64,000 nt of DNA from Streptomyces olivaceus (GTDB lineage: Bacteria > Actinomycetota > Actinomycetes > Streptomycetales > Streptomycetaceae): assembly GCF_000721235.1 (NCBI RefSeq), contig NZ_JOFH01000016.1, forward strand, positions 62,001 to 126,000, read 5' to 3'. The position numbers and the translations under genes were made by a program. Within the stretch, counting starts at the first letter, position 1. Each line of letters opens with the position of its first letter. The notes below the pieces were generated by a model, which was given only the letters and a program-made list of their open reading frames with translations, made no database searches and was not told the DNA's origin. Of the stretch, positions 43,878 to 54,276 are shown in pieces.

Positions 43878-45008
43878 TCAGCTCAGGGTCTTCAGCGACG
43901 CCGCGTCGTACGCCGCCAGCTCGTCGAAGCGGCCGGCGAGGACCTTCTCGGCCCACCGCGGGTCCTGGAGCAGGGCGCGGCCGACGGCGACGAGGTCGAA
44001 CTCGTCGCGCTCCAGGCGGTCGAGGAGGTTGTCCAGGCTGCTGACCTCGGCGCCCTCGCCCCGGAACGCCGCGCCGAATTCGCCGTCCAGGCCGACCGAG
44101 CCGACGGTGATGGTGGGCCTGCCGGTGAGCTTCTTGGTCCAGCCGGCGAGGTTGAGGTCGGAGTCGTCGAACTCGGGGAGCCAGTACCGTCGGGTGGAGG
44201 CGTGGAAGGCGTCGACACCGGCCGAGGCGATCGGGGTGAGAACGGCCTCCAGCTCTCCGGGGTTCTCGGCGATCCGGGCGGTGTAGTCCCCGCCCTTCCA
44301 CTGGGAGTAGCGGAAGATCACCGGGAAGTCGGGCGAGACCGTCTCGCGCACGGCGGCCACGATCTCCGCGGCGAACCGGGTGCGGGAGACGGGGTCGCCG
44401 CCGTAGGCGTCGGTACGGCGGTTGGTGCCGGACCACAGGAACTGGTCGACGAGGTAGCCGTGGGCCCCGTGGATCTCCACACCGTCGAAGCCGATGCGCT
44501 CGGCGGCCGCCGCGGACTCGGCGAAGGCGCCGATGACGTCGTCCAGGTCGCGCTGGGTCATCGCCCGGCCGGTGGGCTCGTCCTCGCCCAGGCGCAGGCC
44601 GGACGGGCCGACGGGCGGCGCGTCGGTGAAGGGCGGTTCCCCGGCCTCGCGGACCATGCCGATGTGCCACAGCTGCGGCACGATCGTGCCGCCGCCCGCG
44701 TGCACGGCCTCGGCGACCTTCGCCCACCCGGCGAGCTGCTCCTCGCCGTGGAAGCGGGGCACGCTGTCGCTCTGCCCGGCGGAGTCGTGGCCGACGTAGG
44801 TGCCCTCGGTGACGATGAGGCCGACACCGGCGGCGGCGCGGCGCCCGTAGTACGAGACCACGTCCTCACCGGGGATGCCGCCCGGGGAGAACATCCGGGT
44901 CATCGGCGCCATGGCGATGCGGTTGGGCACGGTGAGGCCGTTGATGGTGGTGGGGCGGGCGAGGAGCCGGGCGGCGCGGGAGGCGGACTCGACGGGGGTG
45001 GCGGTCAC
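43878..45008 (-). CDS. Old Yellow Enzyme family NADH:flavin oxidoreductase
   Basis: The 376-residue FMN TIM barrel starts with LLARPTTINGLTVPNRIAMA. It has the active-site region PQLWHIGM, HGAHGYLVDQFLWSGTNRRT (with the paired substrate-binding residues), FRYSQWKGGDYT and VAVGRALLQDPRWAEK. It should reduce activated alkenes with NAD(P)H. The GTG at 45008 has AGGAG seven bases upstream. The carboxylesterase follows in the same direction, so the two may act on a shared ester or enone substrate; this is inference. Confidence 0.9.
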   Translation of the reverse strand: MTATPVESASRAARLLARPTTINGLTVPNRIAMAPMTRMFSPGGIPGEDVVSYYGRRAAAGVGLIVTEGTYVGHDSAGQSDSVPRFHGEEQLAGWAKVAEAVHAGGGTIVPQLWHIGMVREAGEPPFTDAPPVGPSGLRLGEDEPTGRAMTQRDLDDVIGAFAESAAAAERIGFDGVEIHGAHGYLVDQFLWSGTNRRTDAYGGDPVSRTRFAAEIVAAVRETVSPDFPVIFRYSQWKGGDYTARIAENPGELEAVLTPIASAGVDAFHASTRRYWLPEFDDSDLNLAGWTKKLTGRPTITVGSVGLDGEFGAAFRGEGAEVSSLDNLLDRLERDEFDLVAVGRALLQDPRWAEKVLAGRFDELAAYDAASLKTLS

Positions 45009-45209
45009 GTGGGGACTCCTTCGGTGAGCGATCGGGGGTGCCGACTGCGGGCAATGGGGAGGGGCCGACTGAAATGTGCCGCGCATGCAGTATGTGCGCA
45101 CGCATGTACCGCACCTCCGGGAAACCCGCCTCCCCCGCGCCGCATTCCGCCCGCGCCGCAGTCCCGGGAGTGATCCACCCCACATCTCGTCCCGTGGGAG
45201 GGGAACGCC

Positions 45210-45251
45210 CGAGGGCGGCACCCCCTGTCCTGACAGGGAGTGCCGCCCTCG
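45210..45251 (-). terminator. Strong hairpin terminator after groEL
   Basis: A 20-bp stem with one mismatch and a very short loop (arms begin CGAGGGCGGCAC) lies about 40 bp beyond the groEL stop. It separates groEL from the Old Yellow Enzyme gene. The 45009-45209 stretch shows no gene. Confidence 0.85.
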
Positions 45252-45288
45252 GTTCGTGCGGAACGGCCGATCAACCGGAAGCGGTCGA

Positions 45289-47102
<1,814 letters not shown>

Positions 47103-47180
47103 CGCCTCTCGGGGATCGGGGGCCCCGCTCAGCCGCCCGCGAACAGCGGCCCGGCGGGGCCGGGGCCGCCCGCGAACAGC

Positions 47181-47217
47181 CCGAAGGGCCCGTACCCAGC
47201 GGGTACGGGCCCTTCGG
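47181..47217 (-). terminator. Hairpin terminator after cspA-type gene
   Basis: Perfect 17-bp arms (CCGAAGGGCCCGTACCC and its complement) enclose a 3-nt loop, 33 bp beyond the cold-shock gene's stop and just upstream of the groEL promoter. Confidence 0.85.
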
Positions 47218-47249
47218 ACTGAAGACCGGTGCTGCGGTGGCCGGACGTC

Positions 47250-47453
47250 TCAGGCGCTGAGGCGCACCATGTCGGCCTGCGGGCCCTTCTGACCCTGCGA
47301 GATCTCGAACTCGACCCGCTGGCCTTCTTCGAGGGTGCGGTAGCCGTCCATCTGAATCGCGCTGTAGTGGACGAAAACATCCGCACCACCGTCGACCGCG
47401 ATGAAGCCGTACCCCTTCTCCGCGTTGAACCACTTGACGGTGCCCTGAGCCAT
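47250..47453 (-). CDS. Cold-shock protein CspA family
   Basis: The 67-residue single cold-shock domain has RNP1 KGYGFIA and RNP2 DVFVHYS, starting [10 protein letters not shown]. It binds single-stranded RNA as a chaperone. The ATG at 47453 is preferred over an upstream in-frame start because it begins the conserved fold. A likely promoter lies about 110-140 bp upstream, so the mRNA has the long leader usual for csp genes. A strong terminator separates it from groEL. Confidence 0.96.
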   Translation of the reverse strand: MAQGTVKWFNAEKGYGFIAVDGGADVFVHYSAIQMDGYRTLEEGQRVEFEISQGQKGPQADMVRLSA

Positions 47454-47563
47454 GCCTAACTCCCCTATTACTGGCCCTTGCACAGATCCGCACTTCGCGA
47501 ATCCGGGTCAGACCTCGCCCCCCACGACTGGGGGCGTGCGCCGGAACGCGTCGACCGCGGCTG

Positions 47564-47591
47564 AATGTATCTGTCCAACTGCCGTCTGCAA
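47564..47591 (-). promoter_or_regulatory. Possible promoter for the cold-shock gene
   Basis: Reading leftward, TTGCAG (47591-47586) and TACATT (47569-47564) are 16 bp apart. This predicts a leader of about 100 nt. The rest of the spacer 47454-47807 is comparatively AT-rich and shows no gene. Confidence 0.35.
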
Positions 47592-47807
47592 CAGGTCAAT
47601 CGGACGAGAAATTAGGACGTACCCGGTCCGGAATCTAGCGAACTTTCGCCTGAATTCGGGTCAAGTCGGGTCACATAAAAGGCACAAAAGCCGCGAAAGA
47701 CGCCCACACTTTGGCTACTTCTTGTCGGGCGAGCGGCAGGAATTCAGGGTTCCCGATGTGGCGATCGGGAGCGCGTTCCCCAACTCTACCGCGCTCAACC
47801 ACATGGA

Positions 47808-47842
47808 ATTGCCCCCTCCGCTTCTCTTACGGAGAGGGCAAT
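47808..47842 (-). terminator. Hairpin terminator after the thrC-moaD unit
   Basis: There are 13-bp arms with one mismatch (ATTGCCCCCTCCG / CGGAGAGGGCAAT) about 20 bp beyond the MoaD-like stop codon, separating it from the cold-shock gene. Confidence 0.75.
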
Positions 47843-47859
47843 CGGCACTACGAGGCGTG

Positions 47860-48135
47860 TCAGCCGCCGGCGACCGCCGGGATGATCGAAACGCCCGCGC
47901 CGTCCGGCGTCGCGGTCTCCAGACCCTGCTCGAAGCGGACGTCGTCGTCGTTGACGTAGACGTTGACGAAGCGGCGCAGCTTGCCCTGGTCGTCCAGGAC
48001 CCGGGCGGCGATGCCGGTGTGGTTCTTCTCCAGGTCGGAGATGACCTCACCGAGGTTGGCGCCGTCGGCGCTGACCTCGGCCCTGCCGCCGGTGTAGGTG
48101 CGCAGGATGGTCGGGATACGAACGGTCACGCTCAT
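47860..48135 (-). CDS. MoaD/ThiS-family ubiquitin-like sulfur carrier protein
   Basis: The 91-residue protein has the beta-grasp layout (VTVRIPTILRTYTGGRAEVS, then ISDLEKNHTGIAARVLDDQG and FVNVYVNDDDVRFEQ) and ends in VAGG, the C-terminal Gly-Gly that carries sulfur as thiocarboxylate. The ATG overlaps the thrC stop codon (ATGA), so the two are translationally coupled. MoaD-like carriers can serve molybdopterin, thiamine or cysteine synthesis. The thrC link hints at a sulfur step in amino-acid metabolism, but the partner enzyme is not in the window. Confidence 0.9.
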   Translation of the reverse strand: MSVTVRIPTILRTYTGGRAEVSADGANLGEVISDLEKNHTGIAARVLDDQGKLRRFVNVYVNDDDVRFEQGLETATPDGAGVSIIPAVAGG

Positions 48136-49421
48136 GCGAGGCCAGCCTCTCGGAAGGAGTCCAGGTTCGGGCGGATGGTCGCGGTGAGGCCGGTGCCGGC
48201 CACCGCGTCGAGGGTCTTCAGACCGTCGCCGGTGTTCAGGACGACGGTGGTGAGCGACGGGTCGAGGACGCCCTCGTCGATCAGCTTCTTCGTCACCCCG
48301 ACGGTCACCCCGCCCGCCGTCTCCGCGAAGATGCCCTCGGTGCGGGCGAGCAGCTTGATGGCGTCCACGACCTGCTCGTCGGTCACGTCCTCCACGGCGC
48401 CGCCGGTGCGCCGGGCGATGTCGAGGACGTAGGGGCCGTCGGCCGGGTTGCCGATGGCCAGCGACTTGGCGATGGTGTCCGGCTTCTGCGGGCGGACCAC
48501 GTCGTGGCCGGCCTTGTACGCGGTGGAGACCGGCGAGCAGCCCTTGGCCTGCGCGCCGAAGATCTTGTACGGCCGGTCCTCGACCAGGCCGAGCGCGATC
48601 AGCTCCTTCAGCCCCTTGTCGATCTTCGTCAGCTGGGAGCCGGACGCGATCGGCACGACGAGCTGGTCGGGCAGCCGCCAGCCGAGCTGCTCGCAGATCT
48701 CGTACGCCAGGGTCTTGGAGCCCTCGGCGTAGTAGGGCCGCAGGTTGACGTTGACGAAGCCCCAGCCCTCGCCGGCCGGGTCGCCGATCAGCTCGGAGCA
48801 GAAGCGGTTCACGTCGTCGTAGTTGCCCTCGATGCCGACCAGCTCGCCGCCGTAGACGGCGGCCATGACGACCTTGCCCTGCTCCAGGTCGTGCGGGATG
48901 AACACGCAGGAGCGGAAGCCGGCCCGGGCCGCGGCGGCGCCGACGGCGCCGGCGAGGTTGCCGGTGGAGGAGCAGGAGAGGGTGGTGAAGCCGAAGGCGC
49001 GGGCGGCCTCGATGGCCTGGGCGACGACGCGGTCCTTGAAGGAGTGCGTGGGGTTGCCGGAGTCGTCCTTGACGTACAGGCCGCCGGTGACGCCCAGCTC
49101 GCGGGCGAGGTTGTCGGCCTTGACGAGCTTGGTCCAGCCGGGGTTGATGTTCGGCTTGTCGGCCACGTCGGCGGGGACGGGCAGGAGAGGGGCGTAGCGC
49201 CAGATGTTCGCGGGGCCGGCCTCGATGCGCCGGCGCAGTTCCTCGGTGTCGTACGCCGAGAAGTCGTAGGCGATCTCGAGCGGGCCGAAACACTCCTCGC
49301 AGGCGAAGACCGGTCCCAGCGGCACCTGATGCCCGCATTCCCGGCAGCTCAGCGCGGCGGCGGGGCCGAGATCGACGGTGTTCGCGGAGTTCGTGGTGGT
49401 TTCGGCAGTCTGCACAGCCAT
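48132..49421 (-). CDS. thrC: Threonine synthase
   Basis: The 429-residue PLP enzyme has the Lys motif NPTHSFKDRV, the phosphate loop region SSTGNLAGAVGAAA and an N-terminal Cys cluster CRECGHQVPLGPVFACEECF that looks like a zinc ribbon. It converts O-phosphohomoserine to threonine. The ATG at 49421 is preferred over upstream in-frame starts, which fall inside a SAM-I riboswitch. That riboswitch ends about 20 nt before the start codon, so thrC is probably controlled by SAM level. The downstream moaD-like gene is coupled to it. Confidence 0.96.
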   Translation of the reverse strand: MAVQTAETTTNSANTVDLGPAAALSCRECGHQVPLGPVFACEECFGPLEIAYDFSAYDTEELRRRIEAGPANIWRYAPLLPVPADVADKPNINPGWTKLVKADNLARELGVTGGLYVKDDSGNPTHSFKDRVVAQAIEAARAFGFTTLSCSSTGNLAGAVGAAAARAGFRSCVFIPHDLEQGKVVMAAVYGGELVGIEGNYDDVNRFCSELIGDPAGEGWGFVNVNLRPYYAEGSKTLAYEICEQLGWRLPDQLVVPIASGSQLTKIDKGLKELIALGLVEDRPYKIFGAQAKGCSPVSTAYKAGHDVVRPQKPDTIAKSLAIGNPADGPYVLDIARRTGGAVEDVTDEQVVDAIKLLARTEGIFAETAGGVTVGVTKKLIDEGVLDPSLTTVVLNTGDGLKTLDAVAGTGLTATIRPNLDSFREAGLA

Positions 49422-49440
49422 GGAGGCGAGGCCCTTTCTC

Positions 49441-49601
49441 CTCATCTTCCTCACGACGCATCTCGCCGTGAGACGGATTTGGCACCTTCCCTAGTCGGGA
49501 GCCTCGCCGTACCGGTGTGACAGAAACCGATGTGCGACAAGAACCGACTGGAGGGTTGCCGGGGCTTCAACGGGCCGTATCCCTCTGCCCCTCTGGATGA
49601 G
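49441..49601 (-). promoter_or_regulatory. SAM-I (S-box) riboswitch upstream of thrC
   Basis: Read leftward, the RNA has CTCATC-CAGAGG, GAGGGATACGGCCCGTTGAA, GCCCCGGCAACC and later GGTGCCAAATCC, the conserved core of the S-box. P1 closes by CTCATC (49601-49596) with GATGAG (49446-49441). A CTCACG/CGTGAG hairpin sits at P4. The P1 3' strand runs straight into the GGAGAAAGG ribosome-site region of thrC, which suggests control of translation. The rest of the spacer, 49602-49792, shows no gene. Confidence 0.9.
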
Positions 49602-49792
49602 CGGTATGGAGTTGTTCTTCGGAGGTGCTGTTCTTCCGTGGTGCGCGGTGACCCCGGCATGCGGTGGTCCCACGCGTTGTTCAAGACTGTAACCGAAGGC
49701 CAGGGCGGTTGAGACAGCCGTCCGCACCGCGAGATGCATCACAGCGGACCGCAGAAGATCGGCCAGAGAAGATCGTGAAGGAGCCCCCGACC

Positions 49793-50764
49793 GTGCTGGA
49801 AGAAGTCGAGCGCTGGCTGAACGCCCGCTCCTGGTCCGCCGGGGACCGGCCGCTGCAGCGGCTTCTGGCCGCCAAGCACGCCACCGGGCAGTCGGTCAGC
49901 GTGGTCCTCCCCGCGCTCGACGAGGAGGCGACGGTCGGCGGGATCGTCGCGGTGATCCGCCGCGAGCTGATGGAGCGGGCACCGCTCATCGACGAGATCG
50001 TGGTCGTCGACTCCGGGTCCAGCGACCGTACGTCGCAGGTGGCGGCGGCGGCCGGCGCGCGCGTCGTGCACCGCGACGCCATCCTGCCGCGCATACCGGC
50101 GGTGCCGGGCAAGGGCGAGGTGCTGTGGCGTTCGCTGCTGGTCACCGGCGGCGACATCGTCTGCTTCGTCGACGCCGACCTGCGCGCGTTCTCCCCCGAC
50201 TTCGTCTCCGGGATCGTGGGCCCGCTGCTCACCGACCCGGACGTGCACCTCGTCAAGGCGATGTACGACCGTCCGCTCACCGTGTCCGACGGGCCGGCCG
50301 CCGGCCGGACGGCTCCCGGGGAGGGCGGCCGGGTCACGGAGCTGGTGGCCCGCCCGCTGCTCAACCTGCACTGGCCGCGGCTGGCCGGGTTCGTCCAGCC
50401 GCTCGGCGGCGAGTACGCGGCCCGCCGCTCCCTGCTGGAACGGCTCCCCTTCCCCGTCGGCTACGGCGTCGAGCTGGGCATGCTGGTCGACTCCCTGCAC
50501 CTGGTGGGCCTGGACGCGCTCGCGCAGGTCGACGTCGGGGTCCGCGTCCACCGCCACCAGGACGGGCGGGCACTCGGCCGGATGGCCGCCGCGATCTACC
50601 GCACCGCCCAGCTCCGGCTGGCCCGCGGCCACCTGGTCCGGCCGACGCTCACCCAGTTCGAGCGGGGCGCCGACGGCTTCGAGCCGCGCACCTACGCGGT
50701 GGACACCGAGGAGCGGCCCCCGATGGCGGAGATCGCGGAGTACGCGGCCCGGCGGGTGGCCTGA
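49793..50764 (+). CDS. gpgS: Glucosyl-3-phosphoglycerate synthase
   Basis: The 323-residue GT-A glycosyltransferase (family GT81) has SVVLPALDEEATVGGIV, VVVDSGSSDRTSQ, the PGKGEVLWRSL loop, metal-site FVDADL and RVTELVARPLLNLHWPRL, matching mycobacterial GpgS along its length. It transfers glucose from a nucleotide sugar to 3-phosphoglycerate, the first step to glucosylglycerate or to methylglucose lipopolysaccharide. GTG 49793 is preferred over GTG 49775 because GAAGGAG lies nine bases upstream. otsA and otsB follow about 1-3 kb on, so solute-related sugar genes cluster here. Confidence 0.92.
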   Translation: MLEEVERWLNARSWSAGDRPLQRLLAAKHATGQSVSVVLPALDEEATVGGIVAVIRRELMERAPLIDEIVVVDSGSSDRTSQVAAAAGARVVHRDAILPRIPAVPGKGEVLWRSLLVTGGDIVCFVDADLRAFSPDFVSGIVGPLLTDPDVHLVKAMYDRPLTVSDGPAAGRTAPGEGGRVTELVARPLLNLHWPRLAGFVQPLGGEYAARRSLLERLPFPVGYGVELGMLVDSLHLVGLDALAQVDVGVRVHRHQDGRALGRMAAAIYRTAQLRLARGHLVRPTLTQFERGADGFEPRTYAVDTEERPPMAEIAEYAARRVA

Positions 50765-50788
50765 GGCCCGCCGCCCCTCACCCGCGCG

Positions 50789-51538
50789 TCAGCCGGGGAC
50801 GCCGTCCGACCAGCGCCAGACGCCGCCGGAGTCCTGCCGGCAGGTCAGGTACTCGCCGCCGCGGCCGTGGGTGCTCAGGCCGCGGTGCTTCTTGGCGCAG
50901 AACTGTCCGTCGGCGTAGCAGTTGCCGGCGGGGCTCATCAGCTCGCAGGCGCCGCTGCCGGTCGTGCCGCCGCTGGTCCCGCCGCTGGTCCCACCGCTTG
51001 TTCCGCCCGTGCCGCTCTCCCGCGTCTTCGACGGCTTCGGGGTCGGTTTCGGGGTGTGCAGCAGGCGTCCGTCGCAGTCGCGGCCGTCGCGGGGGACGGT
51101 GAAGGTCGCGGTGCCGGGGCCGCCGCTCTGCTCGCAGACCTTCTCGCCGCTGCCCCAGGAGGATGCCTGCCGACCGGTGCCCTGGAGGCGCACGGTGTAG
51201 TCGACGTCTGCCTTCTCGGCGGCGAGGACGGCCGCTCCGACGCTGCGGCCGGTGAGGTCCGGGAGCGTGGCGGGGGCCGGGGGCTCGGTGCTGGGGGACG
51301 CCTCGGGCGTGGGGCTGTCACTCGGGGTGGGGGTGGCGGTGGGAGTGGCCGTGGCGGTGGCCGGGGCCGTCAGGGGCCCCGCGTCGTTGGGCGGGTCGCC
51401 GCCGTCCCCGCCCCCGCAGCCGGCCAGGGCCAGTACGCAGACCGCGAGCAGCGCCACCGCGCCGCCGGGCCCGCGCCCGCCCGTGCCGCCGCCCCGGCCT
51501 CCGCCCGTGCCCCCGTGCGTGCGTATGCGTCTGGGCAT
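50789..51538 (-). CDS. Lipoprotein with PASTA-like domain and Cys-rich C-terminus
   Basis: The 249-residue protein has a Gly/Arg-rich leader, hydrophobic core and lipobox ALAGC. A Thr/Pro/Ser-rich spacer (ATATPTATPTPSDS) follows, then a PASTA-like segment (ATLPDLTGRSVGAAVLAAEK), a TSGG repeat spacer and a C-terminal Cys-rich domain (CELMSPAGNCYADGQFC, then YLTCRQ). It would be anchored outside the membrane. PASTA-like modules can bind peptidoglycan fragments, so wall binding is possible but unproven. It is convergent with gpgS. Confidence 0.75.
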   Translation of the reverse strand: MPRRIRTHGGTGGGRGGGTGGRGPGGAVALLAVCVLALAGCGGGDGGDPPNDAGPLTAPATATATPTATPTPSDSPTPEASPSTEPPAPATLPDLTGRSVGAAVLAAEKADVDYTVRLQGTGRQASSWGSGEKVCEQSGGPGTATFTVPRDGRDCDGRLLHTPKPTPKPSKTRESGTGGTSGGTSGGTSGGTTGSGACELMSPAGNCYADGQFCAKKHRGLSTHGRGGEYLTCRQDSGGVWRWSDGVPG

Positions 51539-51682
51539 GGCGCCCACCCCCCGAAACGTTGAAATGCTCACCACACAGTTTCATGTTCTTCACATGTTTC
51601 ACACAAGATGCGTGACCGAATCGCAGCCGGAGTGGCGCGTGCCCACGTTTGAGGCTTCGGGGGCCGGGCTAGGTTGAGGGCT

Positions 51683-53086
51683 ATGGCTTCAAGCTTCGGT
51701 GCTGCTCAGGTGCTGGTCGCCTCCAATCGGGGGCCGGTCTCGTACGAGGTGCGCGAGGACGGTTCGCTGCACGCCAAACGGGGTGGTGGCGGCCTGGTCT
51801 CGGGGCTGTCGGCCATCGGCCCGGACGCCGGGGCGCTGTGGGTCTGCTCGGCGCTGGGCGACGGCGACCGCGAGGCGGTGCGGCGCGGGGTCGGCGAGGA
51901 CGGCGTGCGGATGCTGGACGTACCGGCCGACGTGCACGCGGACGCGTACAACGGCATCGCGAACTCGGTGCTGTGGTTCGTGCACCACATGCTGTACCAG
52001 ACGCCCCTGGAGCCGGTCTTCGACGCGGAGTTCCGGCGGCAGTGGGCCTCCTACGAGGCGTACAACCGTGCCTTCGCCGAGGCGCTGGCCGAGGAGGCGG
52101 CCGAGGGCGCGGCCGCGATGGTGCAGGACTACCACCTGACGCTGGTGCCGGGGATGCTGCGCGAGCTGCGGCCGGACCTCAGGATCAGCCACTTCTCGCA
52201 CACCCCGTGGGCGCCGGTCGACTACTTCCGGCTGCTGCCGGACGACATCGCCGGGCAGGTGCTGCGCGGCATGCTCGGCGCGGACCGGCTCGGTTTCCTG
52301 ACCCGGCGCTGGGCCGACGCGTTCACCGCCTGCTGCGACGCGCTCGCCGGCGGGCTCGGCTCCACGGAGATCGGCGTGCACGGGCTGGGCGGCGACGCGG
52401 ACTTCCTGCGGAAGCGGTCGCACGAGGCCGACGTCGACGAGCGGATGGCCGCCCTCCGGGACGAGATCGGCACCATGCCGGAGGGCGGGGCGCGCCGCAC
52501 GATCGTGCGGGTGGACCGGACCGAGCTGTCCAAGAACATCGTCCGGGGCCTGCTGGCCTACCGGGAGCTGCTCACGCGGCGGCCCGAGTGGCGGGAGCGG
52601 GTGGTGCACGTCGCCTTCGCCTACCCCTCGCGCCAGGACCTCGCCGTGTACCGGGACTACACGGCCGAGGTGCGGCGGGTCGCCGAGGCGGTCAACGAGG
52701 AGTTCGGCACGGCGGACTGGACGCCGGTCGTGCTGAACCTGGAGGACGACTTCGCGCGGTCGCTGGCGGCCTACCGGCTGGCGGACGTGGCGCTCGTCAA
52801 CCCGGTCCGGGACGGGATGAACCTGGTCGCCAAGGAGGTGCCGGTCGTCTCCGACGCGGGGTGCGCGCTGGTGCTGTCGCGGGAGGCGGGGGCGTACGAG
52901 GAACTGGGCGAGGACGCGGTGGTCGTCAACCCCTACGACGTGACGGGCACGGCGGAGGCGCTGCACGAGGCGCTCGGCCTGCCGGCCGGGGAACGGGCCG
53001 AGCGGTCGAAGCGGCTGGCGGCCGCCGGCACCGCGCTGCCCCCGGCACGGTGGTTCCTGGACCAGCTGGAGGCCCTGCGCGGCTGA
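51683..53086 (+). CDS. otsA: Alpha,alpha-trehalose-phosphate synthase OtsA
   Basis: The 467-residue GT20 enzyme has VLVASNRGPVSYEV at the start, WFVHHMLYQTP, VQDYHLTLVPGMLR, HFSHTPWAP, IVRVDRTELSKNIVRGLLAY and NPVRDGMNLVAKE near the end. It makes trehalose-6-phosphate from a nucleotide-glucose and glucose-6-phosphate. The partner phosphatase gene otsB lies just beyond in the opposite orientation. A second ATG three codons upstream is also possible. Confidence 0.93.
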   Translation: MASSFGAAQVLVASNRGPVSYEVREDGSLHAKRGGGGLVSGLSAIGPDAGALWVCSALGDGDREAVRRGVGEDGVRMLDVPADVHADAYNGIANSVLWFVHHMLYQTPLEPVFDAEFRRQWASYEAYNRAFAEALAEEAAEGAAAMVQDYHLTLVPGMLRELRPDLRISHFSHTPWAPVDYFRLLPDDIAGQVLRGMLGADRLGFLTRRWADAFTACCDALAGGLGSTEIGVHGLGGDADFLRKRSHEADVDERMAALRDEIGTMPEGGARRTIVRVDRTELSKNIVRGLLAYRELLTRRPEWRERVVHVAFAYPSRQDLAVYRDYTAEVRRVAEAVNEEFGTADWTPVVLNLEDDFARSLAAYRLADVALVNPVRDGMNLVAKEVPVVSDAGCALVLSREAGAYEELGEDAVVVNPYDVTGTAEALHEALGLPAGERAERSKRLAAAGTALPPARWFLDQLEALRG

Positions 53087-53134
53087 GGGGCGGCTGGGGC
53101 CGAGGAGCGGGGACGGGGCGGGGACGGTCTGCGT

Positions 53135-53308
53135 CTACTCGCCCTGGACCGGCGGGCAGTAGCCGCTCTCCTCGCCGACCGAGTTGATCCCGGCGTTCGG
53201 CCTCGGGTCGCCCGCGTAGTCGACCTGGTCCGTGTACTTCGCCCCGTCCTCCTTCGGGGTGCCGGGTGGCGTGGCGCCCGACTGCGGCTCCGGGCGGGTG
53301 CCGGTCAG
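53135..53308 (-). pseudogene. C-terminal coding remnant between otsA and otsB
   Basis: In one leftward frame about 60 codons show near-complete G/C third positions and a natural composition (KEDGAKYTDQVDYAGDPRP, then GINSVGEESGYCPPVQGE) ending in TAG at 53135. No ATG, GTG or TTG precedes it before the otsB stop at about 53351. It therefore looks like the tail of a gene whose 5' part was lost, or one with an unusual start. The family is unknown. Confidence 0.5.
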
Positions 53309-53350
53309 GACACGCCTGGGACGCGCGGGGGAACCGCCCGTGCCGCCGTC

Positions 53351-54220
53351 TCAGGGCAGCCGGTGCGCGAGGGCGGCCAGCAGGCCCACCACTCCGGCCG
53401 GACCGGCCACCTCCACGTCCGCGCGCTTCCTCAGCTCCGTCACCTCGTCGCTGCCGCTGCAGACCAGGAGGCCGGGGGTGCCCTCGGCGCGGAGGGCGTC
53501 GACCGCCGCGAAGGCCGGGAGGTCGCCGAGGTCGTCGCCGGCGAAGAGGACGGACCCGGCGCCCAGGGCGTGGACGTGGGAGCGCAGGGCGGCGCCCTTG
53601 TCCATGCCGGGCGGGCGCAGTTCGAGGACCAGGCGGCCCGGTTCGACGATCAGTCCGTGGCGGGCGGCCAGGTCGGTGAGCGGGGCGCGCAGGGCGTCGA
53701 GGGCGGCCTGCGGTGCGGGGGCGCGGCGGGTGTGGACGGCGACCGCGTGGCCCTTGTCCTCGGTCCACGTGCCCGGCCCGGCCCCGGAGAGGTCCAGGAG
53801 CCCCGGCAGCTCGGCGCGGACGGCGGCGACGCCGGGGTGCGGTTCGGGCGTGGTGAGGGTGCGGGTGGCGGCGTCCCAGCGCTCGGCGCCGTAGTGGCCG
53901 AGGACGACGAGGTGGTCGAGGCCGGGGGCGTCCGCGAAGCCTCCGTGGTGGACGGCCACTTCGGCGGGACGCCCGGTGATCACGGCGATCGAGGCGACCT
54001 TCGGGGCGAGGGCGGCGAGGGCCGGTACGGCGCCGGGGTGGGCGCGGGCGCGGTCGGGGTCGGGCACGATCGGGGCGAGGGTGCCGTCGAAGTCCAGCGC
54101 GACGACCGCGCGGCCGGGGCCGGCGAGGAGGGCGTCGAGCCCCTCGCGTCCGGCCGCCGTCGCGGGCGTCGGCAGGGTGTGTGGGGAGTCGTCTCGGGTG
54201 GAGTCCTGGTGGCTGCCCAT
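53351..54220 (-). CDS. otsB: Trehalose-phosphatase OtsB
   Basis: The 289-residue HAD enzyme has motif I VALDFDGTLAPI (about residues 40-51), motif II VITGRPAEVA, KGHAVAVHTR, ELRPPGMDKGAALR and motif IV FAGDDLGDLPAFAAV. It dephosphorylates trehalose-6-phosphate to trehalose and completes the OtsAB pathway with the convergent otsA gene. The start is ATG 54220. Confidence 0.93.
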   Translation of the reverse strand: MGSHQDSTRDDSPHTLPTPATAAGREGLDALLAGPGRAVVALDFDGTLAPIVPDPDRARAHPGAVPALAALAPKVASIAVITGRPAEVAVHHGGFADAPGLDHLVVLGHYGAERWDAATRTLTTPEPHPGVAAVRAELPGLLDLSGAGPGTWTEDKGHAVAVHTRRAPAPQAALDALRAPLTDLAARHGLIVEPGRLVLELRPPGMDKGAALRSHVHALGAGSVLFAGDDLGDLPAFAAVDALRAEGTPGLLVCSGSDEVTELRKRADVEVAGPAGVVGLLAALAHRLP

Positions 54221-54276
54221 ACCGCGAACCTATCCCGCCCCGACCCGTCCCACGCGTGGCCCGCCCCGCTCGCCGG

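Noticed and set aside
49530..49712. Small rightward ORF of 60 codons upstream of gpgS
   Set aside because: It lies opposite the SAM riboswitch, has no coding bias, and its composition follows the conserved RNA.
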